From G965222505 sp965222505 (GTDB taxonomy: Bacteria; Bacteroidota; Rhodothermia; Rhodothermales; DATKEJ01), in contig OZ244956.1 in assembly GCA_965222505.1 (NCBI GenBank), positions 3,162,001 through 3,226,000 on the forward strand: a DNA stretch of 64,000 bases, written 5' to 3'. Shown piece after piece: positions 16,985-25,534 of the stretch (position 1 is the first letter of the stretch; each line of letters starts with the position of its first letter). Below the pieces are notes generated by a model. That model was not told where the DNA came from and made no database searches. It was given only the letters and a program-made list of their open reading frames with translations. Made by a program: the position numbers and the translations under genes.

Positions 16985-18829
16985 TTATTTGACGAGCGTC
17001 ACTGTATTTGAGGCCGCAAATTCATTGGTCTGCATGCGTACCAGGTAGGTTCCACTGGAGAGGTCGGAGCCGTCAATGTGGATTTTGTGATACGTATTGG
17101 CTGTTGGTGTGCCGTCATACAGCAAGCGAACGGCTTGGCCCAGTGTATTGTACAATTCAATGCGGACGTGTTGTTCAACCGCTACGGCAAACCCAAATGT
17201 AGCCTGCGGATTGAACGGGTTGGGATAGGGAGACTCAAGCACAAACTGACCGGGCAAGTCAATGTTTAGCTCGATGATGGGCGAGTATTCGAACTGGCCG
17301 TCAAAGTCCACCTGGCGAAGCCGAAAACGATGCCGTCCGATGCTCAGGTCCTCCGTCGTGTAGCTGTAAGACTGGGCTTGTGCTGTTGTGCCCTTACCGG
17401 CTACAAAGTCGAGTTCTTCAAACGTGCCGTTGAGGTGGGCGTGCTCGATGTAGAACCCGGCGTTGTTATCTTCCGACGCGGTTGCCCATTCCAGTTTCAC
17501 CTGCTGGTCGATGGTAACGCCTTCAAAGGAGATTAATTCGACAGGAAGCGCCGGATCGTCTCTGAAATTGGCGTTGGTGCAATTCCCTGCATCCAGCACA
17601 TTCCGGCTCGAGGCGCTGTTTACAATTCCCATCGGTTGGGTTGTCCCTCCGGCTGGAGAGTAATTCATCGCATGGTTGGAAAAGTACTGGAGCCGGGTGC
17701 AGCCAAACCCGTTGTCGCTGCATTCATTGTTGTACGCCATGATGGTGCGCCAACGGTCGGCGATAGGGGTGCCGGCGGGAATCACGGATTGGTTTACATA
17801 GCCGTGTGCCTCCAGCGTAGGGGTGTTGGTTGCATCAACATAGCGGTCGTGTCTCAGGCCCATGTTATGGCCCAGCTCGTGTGAAAAGCTCCAGTTGGGT
17901 GAGACGCAGGTGTGCTCTGTGATACTGAACGCGCCTGTTGCAAATCCTGCATTGTTGATGGGGTCCTGGATATAGGCCCGGCCACAAGTTGTGCCATAGG
18001 TGGCAAACAATGCCACAAAATCGGCAAAATGGGTGTCACGTAGCGCGTGTACGCTATCCATAAACCCATCGGCTGTACCTGACAGGCGCGGCAAATCCGT
18101 CGCGGTTGACACCTCTGTATAAGTGATTTCCTCGGCGTGTGCCAGGCGGAGTTGCTGGGCAACATTGCTATTGGTGTACGCGGTATTGGTCACCGTAATG
18201 GCTGTATTGGCCCATGCCAGGGCATTCGCCATGCCACCGCGTGCGGTGGTAACCGAGGGGGTCCACACGATCAACACGTCGATCACCGTACATGGGTCGT
18301 CCATCACCACTTTGGTGTGGGTGCCGTCTCCGAGATCGTATTTGTCCACCGGAGACTGTTGTGGCACCAGGGGTTCTTCTTCCTGGGGCGAATTCCCTTG
18401 AACATGGTCGAGAATCACATGCAGATCATCGGTACGCTTGATCACTTCATAGACATGTCCGTTGATTGGGCCGATGACGGCGTGCATCAGGTTATCGCCA
18501 ATGGTAAAAATGGCATTTGCATCAGGAATACCGGGCAGGTTACCCGTCCAGTTGATGTAGCCGTTTTCGTTCCATTGTCTGGTGCGTGAGGCCACATAGG
18601 TCTCACCCGGAAAGAGGTTAAGGGTTGTGGTTTCGCCGAGGTTTTCAAAGTTGACCTGGGCGTACCGGGTTCTTTGTGCGCCTAGCTGCTCGTCCAGTTG
18701 GACATCTGCATTTCGGCCCTCATACGAAGTCTCGGAGAAAAGGGACTGGGCGGTTGTTGGGGTAGCGGAGAGGATCCATATCAGGCCGATAACGAGCAGA
18801 TAGATCCCAGGAGCGTATCGTTGTTTCAT
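16985..18829 (-). CDS. T9SS-exported M12-like zinc metallopeptidase
   Basis: A 614-residue secreted protease. Signal peptide residues 1-28 (ending TTAQ); N-terminal region about 30-170; reprolysin/M12-like catalytic domain about 185-420 with the zinc motif HELGHNMGLRH beginning at residue 317 and a downstream IMAYNN Met-turn; then the LPVELISFEG module that often links catalytic parts to T9SS tails; and a terminal sorting domain (YPNPFNP, NTLGQAV, SGTYLVRM). The zinc histidines and catalytic Glu are intact. The ATG at 18829 is chosen since the in-frame upstream start adds residues before a complete signal peptide. Confidence 0.9.
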   Translation of the reverse strand: MKQRYAPGIYLLVIGLIWILSATPTTAQSLFSETSYEGRNADVQLDEQLGAQRTRYAQVNFENLGETTTLNLFPGETYVASRTRQWNENGYINWTGNLPGIPDANAIFTIGDNLMHAVIGPINGHVYEVIKRTDDLHVILDHVQGNSPQEEEPLVPQQSPVDKYDLGDGTHTKVVMDDPCTVIDVLIVWTPSVTTARGGMANALAWANTAITVTNTAYTNSNVAQQLRLAHAEEITYTEVSTATDLPRLSGTADGFMDSVHALRDTHFADFVALFATYGTTCGRAYIQDPINNAGFATGAFSITEHTCVSPNWSFSHELGHNMGLRHDRYVDATNTPTLEAHGYVNQSVIPAGTPIADRWRTIMAYNNECSDNGFGCTRLQYFSNHAMNYSPAGGTTQPMGIVNSASSRNVLDAGNCTNANFRDDPALPVELISFEGVTIDQQVKLEWATASEDNNAGFYIEHAHLNGTFEELDFVAGKGTTAQAQSYSYTTEDLSIGRHRFRLRQVDFDGQFEYSPIIELNIDLPGQFVLESPYPNPFNPQATFGFAVAVEQHVRIELYNTLGQAVRLLYDGTPTANTYHKIHIDGSDLSSGTYLVRMQTNEFAASNTVTLVK

Positions 18830-19012
18830 AAAAAATGGGTCGCTAAGAGGTGAAAGAAGTTTTGCGGCACGCATGAAGCGTGTTCTTCGTGCTTGCTCTA
18901 AGGGTGTGCCTTCACACAGAATGAATAAGTGAATATATGTATTTATATAGTAAACGGAAAATAAGGATGAGGTTTACGCATTGGCCGGTCATCACAACCT
19001 CGTCGGCACAGG

Positions 19013-21271
19013 TTATCGCGTGACTATAAATGTGCCCGTTTCAAGGGTTTCTTCCATCACAAGCGAATAGGCATACAGACCAGGTACCGCATTTTCCGCA
19101 TCCCAGGTGTAATGGTGTATCCCGGCAGCAAGTGGCTGGTTTTCGACCAGGGCGGCTACGGGGCGTCCCAGGGTATCGTAAATCTGCAGTGAAATCCGTG
19201 CGGTGTTCCAAAGTTCAAGTTGAAAAGTGACTGGGCCCCCGGCCGGGTTTGGGTAGGAGCTGAGGTGAAAGGCTGAAGGGGCAGGCCGGGCACCTGACTC
19301 TACCTGGACGTGGATCGGCAGTTGGCTGCGGTAAACACCGGCTGCGTCCAGGGCGGCGTACAGGTAGCCATCTGAGCTTGTCAACAGGTCCCAGATTACA
19401 AAATCCCCGGTGGGCAGGCCGCTATCGACCTTTTCCCAGGAGTGTGTTGGCGTGCGGGTGTAAATTTCCGATTGCGTAGCGGCAAACCACCGGTTCAGGG
19501 CATCCTTTGTGATGTGCCGAGCCTGCATGTCCGGTCCGTTGGGCAGGGTAATTTGTTGCCACTGGCCCGCATGCATCTGCATGTGATGCAGGGCGTCTCC
19601 GGTGAGTATGAACAGGGAGCCGTCCAGGTTGGCCTCAAAATGAAGGAGGCCCGTACCGATGTCTACGGAAAAGGCAGATGCCCAGGTAACCCCGTCATCA
19701 TTGGAAAAAAACACATCCAGCATGGCCGATGATTGTTCCGGGAAGCCGCTGTATGTATACCCTGCGGCGCTGGTAAGTCGAATGGCCGGTGAGTTGGGGA
19801 GGTTCGCCTGGATGCTGGACCACGTTGCGCCGGCATCGGTTGAGCGCCACAGACCGGATTGGGAGGTGCCCAACAAGAGGGTTTGGTTTGCACAAGCGAT
19901 TGGATACCGGGGGTCGAGTTGGATGCCGGCTGCTTCAACCTCAAGCCTGGTCCAGGTCTGTCCCTGGTTCTTTGATTGGTACAACGTAGTCTGGCGATCG
20001 CCATCAAAAACCAGGAGAAATACTTGGTCATCGGCACAGGTGGACAACTGGTAAAAAGGCGGTGCCGGAAAAGACGGGGCGGGCGTGTTAGGGAAAACCA
20101 CCGCCCATGTTTGGCCTTGATCTGTGCTTTTGTAGATTTCCTGATCGGCTGCGGCGTACAGGGTACCGGTCTTCGAGGCTGCAAGTTCGTACGGGGTAGA
20201 ATGCACAACATTCCTGTTGACGGCATGCCAGGTGGTATCGGCAGGGTGTCTTTGGTGCAGCCCTCGTCCATACCATCGTTCTCCTCCAAAAAGGACATCC
20301 GTACCCAGCCGTGCTGTGCCGGCCATGAGTTGGCCGTCCCGTCCGGATGCAAGATGGTTAATGCTTGTGGTGTGAAGCCCAAATTCCTTCCAGGATGTGC
20401 CCGCGTCTTCAGAAAGGTAGATCCCGGCTGGTGCAGGACACGTCGTGCCGTTGCAGCGGCCCAGGGTTGCTGCAAGGAGCTTTTTATCCTGCATCACCAG
20501 GAGGTCTCCTATGCTGATTTCGTCTAGCCCAACAAAAGAGATCTGTTTTTCCGAATCAAGTCGGAATACACCTATGGGGTGTTCGGCCAAGCCGGCAATT
20601 CCTTGTGTACCTATGAAGAGATATCCGTCAGGGTGTGCAGCGAGAGAAAAGGCCAACTGCAAACGGGTATCGGTTTCCGGGAGCACGGGTACCCAGGCAT
20701 TCCCATCAAAAAGGAATAGCTTTCGGGTGCCCTGTGCGGGGTGGGCGAGGGCATAAATGGAATCAGGTGAAATGACTTCAATGGCTTCGACCCATTGATC
20801 GGTTAATCCCGCCGAGACCCAGGAGGAGCCACCATCTTCTGTGCGGAAAACACCATTGCTTGTGCCAAGCAGGGGGGTGCCGTCGGCAAAGTTGATCGAA
20901 AAAACAAACGCTGTGGGCAGTGTCACTTCTGTCCAGGTTGTGCCTCGGTCCGTGGATACGAAGAGTCCGTTTCGCTCGCGGGCCACCCAGAGCTTTCCAT
21001 CCGGTGTGGTGTCAAGTCGGTAGAGCTCATCGGCCGGTGCGCGAAGCGCAACCCATGATGTTCCCTGGTTATCGGAACGATAAAGAGTTCTTGGGGAAAA
21101 AATCGAAAGGCCGCCGACCAGCGCAAACCAGGTACCGTCCTCGGTATATGCCAGCCCCAGTACATCGCCGCCTCCCGGCCCATTGGTTTGCATCCATGAT
21201 ACTGATTGGGCTTGGCATAGCGTTAGGAAAAAAACCTTGACAAGCAGGACGCTGAGGATATATCTGATCAT
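19013..21271 (-). CDS. T9SS-exported BNR/sortilin-like beta-propeller protein
   Basis: A 752-residue secreted protein: signal peptide residues 1-22 (ending CQAQ), then many Asp-box repeats of the kind STDRGTTW, SEDAGTSW, STDQGQTW, SKNQGQTW and STDAGATW, which form the beta-propeller of BNR/sortilin-like and PSII-assembly-factor-like proteins, and a T9SS type A tail (SSYPNPAGGP, YDTLGRPV, VPGLYAYSL). The ligand is unknown. It lies downstream of no other gene on its strand; the 183-base gap to the metallopeptidase start shows no terminator that I recognise. The ATG at 21271 is chosen at the signal peptide. Confidence 0.87.
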   Translation of the reverse strand: MIRYILSVLLVKVFFLTLCQAQSVSWMQTNGPGGGDVLGLAYTEDGTWFALVGGLSIFSPRTLYRSDNQGTSWVALRAPADELYRLDTTPDGKLWVARERNGLFVSTDRGTTWTEVTLPTAFVFSINFADGTPLLGTSNGVFRTEDGGSSWVSAGLTDQWVEAIEVISPDSIYALAHPAQGTRKLFLFDGNAWVPVLPETDTRLQLAFSLAAHPDGYLFIGTQGIAGLAEHPIGVFRLDSEKQISFVGLDEISIGDLLVMQDKKLLAATLGRCNGTTCPAPAGIYLSEDAGTSWKEFGLHTTSINHLASGRDGQLMAGTARLGTDVLFGGERWYGRGLHQRHPADTTWHAVNRNVVHSTPYELAASKTGTLYAAADQEIYKSTDQGQTWAVVFPNTPAPSFPAPPFYQLSTCADDQVFLLVFDGDRQTTLYQSKNQGQTWTRLEVEAAGIQLDPRYPIACANQTLLLGTSQSGLWRSTDAGATWSSIQANLPNSPAIRLTSAAGYTYSGFPEQSSAMLDVFFSNDDGVTWASAFSVDIGTGLLHFEANLDGSLFILTGDALHHMQMHAGQWQQITLPNGPDMQARHITKDALNRWFAATQSEIYTRTPTHSWEKVDSGLPTGDFVIWDLLTSSDGYLYAALDAAGVYRSQLPIHVQVESGARPAPSAFHLSSYPNPAGGPVTFQLELWNTARISLQIYDTLGRPVAALVENQPLAAGIHHYTWDAENAVPGLYAYSLVMEETLETGTFIVTR

Positions 21272-21354
21272 TCTAGACACGCTTTGGGAACAGGAAAACG
21301 AACCGTCAAGTGGTGGGTTCCTGCCCTGTGGGCACTCGCATTTTCCATTTTCGA

Positions 21355-21386
21355 TTGGTAGGATACAGGTTTCGTGATTACCTTTA
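21355..21386 (+). promoter_or_regulatory. Possible Bacteroidota promoter for the 21430 gene
   Basis: TTG (21355-21357), 21 bases, then TACCTTTA (21379-21386), which matches TAnnTTTG at all but the last base. It would start transcription about 35 bases before the ATG at 21430. The spacing is slightly longer than the common 19. Confidence 0.4.
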
Positions 21387-21429
21387 GTCTTCACCCAGAC
21401 ACCATTCATCCCACCGGCTTACCACTGCC

Positions 21430-21900
21430 ATGAATAAATCGACCAAGTTACTGCGCTCTATCCTGCTGACGGCCCTCATCATTGTCGGCGCTATTCTCAT
21501 TTATCGCATTGTCACGGCGGATAAGTCGTCAGACGCCCCTGCTGCGCCAGACGCACCCGAGGCCGTAGCCAACGAAAGCGCGCCGCCGCCTGTCGAGCGG
21601 GTGCCAGATCCGGGCATCAACGCGGTGGTCGGCGCCTGGGATTATACGGTCCATTCAGACCAGGGCCAGATCAAGGGTGTACTCCTCTTTGCCGGTACCG
21701 GCCAGACCCTGACGGGGACCATGGCCAATCAGGCTGGTAGCGATGCCCTTCAGCATGTCGAATACAATGCTCCCAAACTGACCTTTGCGTTGCCCAGTGG
21801 GGAAACTTTTTCCACCGTGGTTACGGGCAATACCCTGGCCGGGACGATGAATATGCCGGGCATGAATTCGATGCGTATTGAGGCCAAAAAACAAGAGTAG
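21430..21900 (+). CDS. Hypothetical membrane-anchored protein
   Basis: A 156-residue protein with one N-terminal transmembrane helix (about 10-27), a Pro/Ala-rich linker (residues 33-62), and a compact C-terminal domain (about 65-156) with alternating strands: VVGAWDYTVHSDQG, VLLFAGTGQTLTGTM, KLTFALPSGETFS and TLAGTMNM. This last part resembles small beta-barrel or lipocalin-like domains with repeated LTGTM/LAGTM turns. No family is recognised with confidence. A strong terminator follows the stop by 9 bases. Confidence 0.6.
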   Translation: MNKSTKLLRSILLTALIIVGAILIYRIVTADKSSDAPAAPDAPEAVANESAPPPVERVPDPGINAVVGAWDYTVHSDQGQIKGVLLFAGTGQTLTGTMANQAGSDALQHVEYNAPKLTFALPSGETFSTVVTGNTLAGTMNMPGMNSMRIEAKKQE

Positions 21901-21909
21901 GCTACAAGA

Positions 21910-21943
21910 AAAAAGGGTTCGGCCGTAAGCCGAACCCTTTTTG
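21910..21943. terminator. Bidirectional intrinsic terminator
   Basis: Stem of 13-14 pairs, AAAAGGGTTCGGC (21911-21923) and GCCGAACCCTTTT (21929-21941), with a 5-base loop, A-tract before and T-tract after. It lies between convergent stops at 21900 and 21964, so it can serve both genes. Confidence 0.9.
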
Positions 21944-21963
21944 TACTTCATGTTTTAACGGGC

Positions 21964-22800
21964 CTATTGATTCCCCAGGATCAAGGGGAGGCCATCGCCG
22001 CCAGAGCCGATGACCACGGTTTTGGAATTTGGGGAATTGGCCAGTTCGCGGGTGGCTTCAATGCCCTTGAAGCGCAAGAATTGCTGCGTCAGGCTTGCGG
22101 TGATGATCCGCTGGTATTCGGCCTGGCCTTCGGCTTCGATTTTCTTGCGCTCGGCCTCTAGCCGTTCCTTGTCGATGGTAAACTTGTAGCGTTCGGCTTC
22201 TTGCTCTTCCTGAAGTTTACGCTCAATCGACATGCGGATCTGGTCCGGGAGCTGGACGTCACGGATGAGTACGGCTTCCAGGACCACGTGCTGGCCGTTT
22301 ACGCCTTCGCGCATACCGGTCTCGATTTCACCCTGGAGTTCAGTCCGTTTGGTGGAGTAGAGTTCTTCCGGCGTATACCGGCCTACCACCTCGCGTGCCA
22401 CACTCCGGAGTTGAGGTTGGACGAGCTTGCGGAAGTAATCACTACCGTATGTGGTATGGAGTTGGGGGAGTTCAGAGGCCAGGGGTCGAAAGCGCACGGA
22501 AATGTCCATCCGGATAGATAGCCCATTAGAGGACAGGGCTGTGATCTGCTCCATTTGCTCCTGAATCTTCACGTCGTAGCTAATGATGTTGGCCCAGGGG
22601 GCGTGCAGGTGAAAGCCTTCCCCGTAGGTGCCGCTGAGGTCCGTCCCGGCAAAGGTGCTGAACTTGACACCGCCCTCACCCGCGCCGATGGTGCTGGTCA
22701 TGCATCCTGCGCCCATGACGGCAACCACAAGGAAGATGACACCCAGAAGGCCCAGGCGGGACAATGCTTTGGCAATATTTGGATATTGATTGTTGGCCAT
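21964..22800 (-). CDS. SPFH-domain (prohibitin-like) membrane protein
   Basis: A 278-residue protein: an N-terminal hydrophobic segment (about 17-34) that ends VMGAGC and could be either a transmembrane anchor or a lipobox, an SPFH/prohibitin domain about 45-205 (GVKFSTFAG, GEGFHLHAPWANI, TYGSDYFRKLVQPQLRSVAREVVG) and a charged coiled coil (about 205-255, KLQEEQEAERYKF onward). Such proteins assemble into large rings in membranes and modulate proteases or lipid domains. The start at 22800 omits three residues of a longer ORF. Confidence 0.87.
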   Translation of the reverse strand: MANNQYPNIAKALSRLGLLGVIFLVVAVMGAGCMTSTIGAGEGGVKFSTFAGTDLSGTYGEGFHLHAPWANIISYDVKIQEQMEQITALSSNGLSIRMDISVRFRPLASELPQLHTTYGSDYFRKLVQPQLRSVAREVVGRYTPEELYSTKRTELQGEIETGMREGVNGQHVVLEAVLIRDVQLPDQIRMSIERKLQEEQEAERYKFTIDKERLEAERKKIEAEGQAEYQRIITASLTQQFLRFKGIEATRELANSPNSKTVVIGSGGDGLPLILGNQ

Positions 22801-23004
22801 AGAGGTCAAGGGTCTAAGGTGTAAAGTGCAGGTTTATTGGCTGTTCTGGTTATTACGAGCATTTACTTAAAAAAGCAAGCCGCATAGGTCCTCGTACGAA
22901 CAGAACGGCAGTCAAGTTGCCGAATTCTCCAAGAACCGCCACTCCGGTTGCACCGTACAATGGCCCGATTTATACATGGTTTTCACCTTTAATCGGTTCC
23001 CCGT

Positions 23005-23964
23005 TTGACGCTGGCTCAATCCGCATCTGTCTATTCCACGCTTTGTGGGGCATTGGGGGAGACGCAGGTCCGGCAGGTCGTTCCCCTGTCACCCTATACC
23101 ACCTTCAAGATTGGTGGCCCTGCTGATTATTTCTACGAGGCTACCACAGCCGAGACCCTGGCCTCGGCCATCACGCTGGCTCGCTCAATGGACCTTCAGT
23201 ATTTCGTGCTGGGTCTGGGGGCCAACATCCTCGTCGGCGATGGGGGATTTCAGGGCCTGGTTATCCGAAACCGCGCCAATCGTATCACGGTCCATTCCGG
23301 TCAACACCGCATCACGGCGGAAAGCGGAGCCATCGTCTATCCAGATGTGATTGAAATGGCCGTCTCGCATGGCCTGTCCGGCCTGGAACATTACGTGGGC
23401 ATTCCATCGACGGTCGGAGGGGCCCTCTGGCAAAACCTGCATTTTTTATCACCTCCGCCGGAACGGGAGCGCACCCTGTTTATTGAGGAAGTCTTCCACA
23501 GTGCCGACTTGCTCACGGCCGATGGCCAACGGCGCACGGTGGGGGCGGATTATTTTAACTTCGGGTATGATACCTCGATCCTGCATGTTCAGGAGGATAT
23601 CGTATTGGCGGCGACCTTTCAACTGACCCCCGGCAACATCGTCCGAATGCGCGAAATCATGGCGGCCAATCTGGCGTGGCGGCAGAAACGGCATCCACCC
23701 CTGGAGACCGAACCCAGTGCCGGTTCGATCTTCAAGAAGATTGAAGGCATTGGAGCCGGACGCCTCATCGACGAATGTGGTTTAAAAGGCACCCGCATCG
23801 GTGGTGCACAGATCACCCACCGACATGCCAACATTGTAATTAACCGGGGGGGAGCTACTGCAGCCGACGTTCGGGCCTTGATCACCCTGATGAAAGAAAC
23901 AGTAGAACGAGAGAAAGGCTATCATCTGGAACCGGAAATTGAGTTCGTGGGAACGTTTGTGTAG
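23005..23964 (+). CDS. murB: UDP-N-acetylenolpyruvoylglucosamine reductase MurB
   Basis: A FAD- and NADPH-dependent reductase that makes UDP-N-acetylmuramate. The 319-residue protein shows the FAD-binding segments TTFKIGGPADYF and VLGLGANILVGDGG, GIPSTVGGALWQN (Ser where most have Gly), the catalytic-region PSAGSIFKK, and the final EPEIEFVG. The start must be the TTG at 23005: an in-frame TAA lies just upstream and no ATG or GTG exists before the conserved region. It is followed after 6 bases by a CDP-alcohol phosphotransferase gene. Confidence 0.93.
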   Translation: MTLAQSASVYSTLCGALGETQVRQVVPLSPYTTFKIGGPADYFYEATTAETLASAITLARSMDLQYFVLGLGANILVGDGGFQGLVIRNRANRITVHSGQHRITAESGAIVYPDVIEMAVSHGLSGLEHYVGIPSTVGGALWQNLHFLSPPPERERTLFIEEVFHSADLLTADGQRRTVGADYFNFGYDTSILHVQEDIVLAATFQLTPGNIVRMREIMAANLAWRQKRHPPLETEPSAGSIFKKIEGIGAGRLIDECGLKGTRIGGAQITHRHANIVINRGGATAADVRALITLMKETVEREKGYHLEPEIEFVGTFV

Positions 23965-23970
23965 GATGTA

Positions 23971-24897
23971 ATGCGTATTGAGGAAACGTATAAGGATCGA
24001 GACGTCGAAGAAGTAATCGACATTTACTTCTATCGCCCCCTGGGGTATGTCCTGGCCATAGGGGCCTGGAAAGTGGGCATGACCCCCAATGCGGTGACGG
24101 TCATCGGCATGATCTTCGGTGTACTGGCCGGGCATTTATTCTTTTACAACGATCCGTGGATTAATGGCATCGGGGTACTGTGCTGGATGGCCGGACAAGC
24201 CCTGGACGGTGCGGACGGTCAACTGGCCCGCATGGCCGACATGCGCTCGCGCATCGGCCGGATCCTCGACGGCTTCGCGGATAACATCAAGTTTTTCAGC
24301 GTTTACCTGCACCTGGGCCTCCGGGTGTATTTCGAAACCGGCTGGTGGTGGATGTTCGGCGTGATGCTGGCCGCTGGCCTCTGCCATTCCCTTCAAAGCG
24401 CCATTGCAGATTATTATCGAAACGCATATCTCTTTTTTGCAGTTGTCTCTAAAAAAAGTGAACTCGATAAATCTGACAAGATTCAGCACGCCTATGCCGC
24501 ATTGGATTGGCGGACGAACTTCATCGAGAAATTCCTGATGCGGGGATACGTCACCTATACGTTGTGTCAGGAACGCTGGGCAAAAAGCCTGCTCCAATTA
24601 CAACGCACAGCCCTGGGCCGGTACGGCACCAACTTGCCGGATTGGCTCAAGACGGGGTACCGGCGGCTGAACCGACCCTTGCTCAAGTACTTTAACGCCC
24701 TCACCACCAACACCCGCATGGTGGTACTCTACATCGTCCTTTTCATCCCGAACATACCCCTATTTTTCGCCTTCGAGTTGATCGTGCTTAATCTGGTATT
24801 GGTCATCACGCTGTATCGTCAAAACCGGCACAACCGCGTCCTCGAAGAAGAAATCGAATGTACCCGTGCCGATCCGGCACCGGTGTTGGTTGCCTAA
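23971..24897 (+). CDS. CDP-alcohol phosphatidyltransferase family protein
   Basis: A 308-residue integral-membrane enzyme with the family motif D-G-x2-A-R-x8-G-x3-D-x3-D, seen as DGQLAR then GRILDGFAD (within about residues 79-105). These enzymes move a phospho-alcohol from CDP onto a second alcohol in lipid or inositol-phosphate synthesis; the acceptor cannot be told from sequence. A large soluble insert (about 165-245) separates two membrane portions, which is longer than in PgsA or PssA and suggests a distinct substrate. The start follows AGGATGTA and is 6 bases from murB. Confidence 0.87.
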   Translation: MRIEETYKDRDVEEVIDIYFYRPLGYVLAIGAWKVGMTPNAVTVIGMIFGVLAGHLFFYNDPWINGIGVLCWMAGQALDGADGQLARMADMRSRIGRILDGFADNIKFFSVYLHLGLRVYFETGWWWMFGVMLAAGLCHSLQSAIADYYRNAYLFFAVVSKKSELDKSDKIQHAYAALDWRTNFIEKFLMRGYVTYTLCQERWAKSLLQLQRTALGRYGTNLPDWLKTGYRRLNRPLLKYFNALTTNTRMVVLYIVLFIPNIPLFFAFELIVLNLVLVITLYRQNRHNRVLEEEIECTRADPAPVLVA

Positions 24898-24901
24898 ATG
24901 T

Positions 24902-25411
24902 ATGGAACCTATTTCTGAGCCCATGATCCGGCAGTATGGACACCGCATCCGGGTGCGGGTTGCTGGCTTGGTGTTTAATACCCCGGAGGTCCCGGAGGCC
25001 GTTTTGCTGGTGGCCCACACCGGTATGTATGCTGGCCGTACCGTCTGGGCCCCGCCAGGGGGTGCGTTGCATTTTGGCGAATCGTTGACAGAGGGGGTGA
25101 AACGAGAAGTGCTGGAGGAGACGGGCCTGGAAGTAGCGGTTGGCCCGCTATGTTATACGCTCGATTTCGTGCGCCCGCCGTTGCATGCCGTCTCATTTTA
25201 CTTCAAATGCGAGATGCTTGGCGGTCAACTCAAAACCGGTACTGATCCTGAACTTTCATCCGAAGCGCAGCTGATTCAGCACGTTCGGTTCATCCCCTTC
25301 GATCAATTGCCGGGGTACGATGTGCTGCCGGAGGGTCTGGCTGACATCTTGCCTGAAGATGCCCGCGCCGATTTTCCCGGTGGTCCCCAATATCTCGGCA
25401 CCAAGTGGTAG
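24902..25411 (+). CDS. Nudix hydrolase
   Basis: A 169-residue Nudix protein. The Nudix box G-x5-E-x7-REVLEETGL spans residues 54-76 with all metal-binding glutamates intact. Family members hydrolyse nucleoside diphosphates linked to another moiety, such as damaged dNTPs or NDP-sugars; the substrate is not determined. The ATG at 24902 lies 4 bases after the CDP-alcohol enzyme stop; a second ATG at 24923 is possible. The gene is probably the last of the murB group. Confidence 0.92.
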   Translation: MEPISEPMIRQYGHRIRVRVAGLVFNTPEVPEAVLLVAHTGMYAGRTVWAPPGGALHFGESLTEGVKREVLEETGLEVAVGPLCYTLDFVRPPLHAVSFYFKCEMLGGQLKTGTDPELSSEAQLIQHVRFIPFDQLPGYDVLPEGLADILPEDARADFPGGPQYLGTKW

Positions 25412-25534
25412 GTACAATATGGGGTGATTTTACGCATGTTGTGGTATATAGGGTGAGCGGCACTTTACAGTTTGCGCCGCCATTTAGTATTATGTAAATC
25501 ATATGTGTTTAAAACTTAACCTACACCCCGCCGC

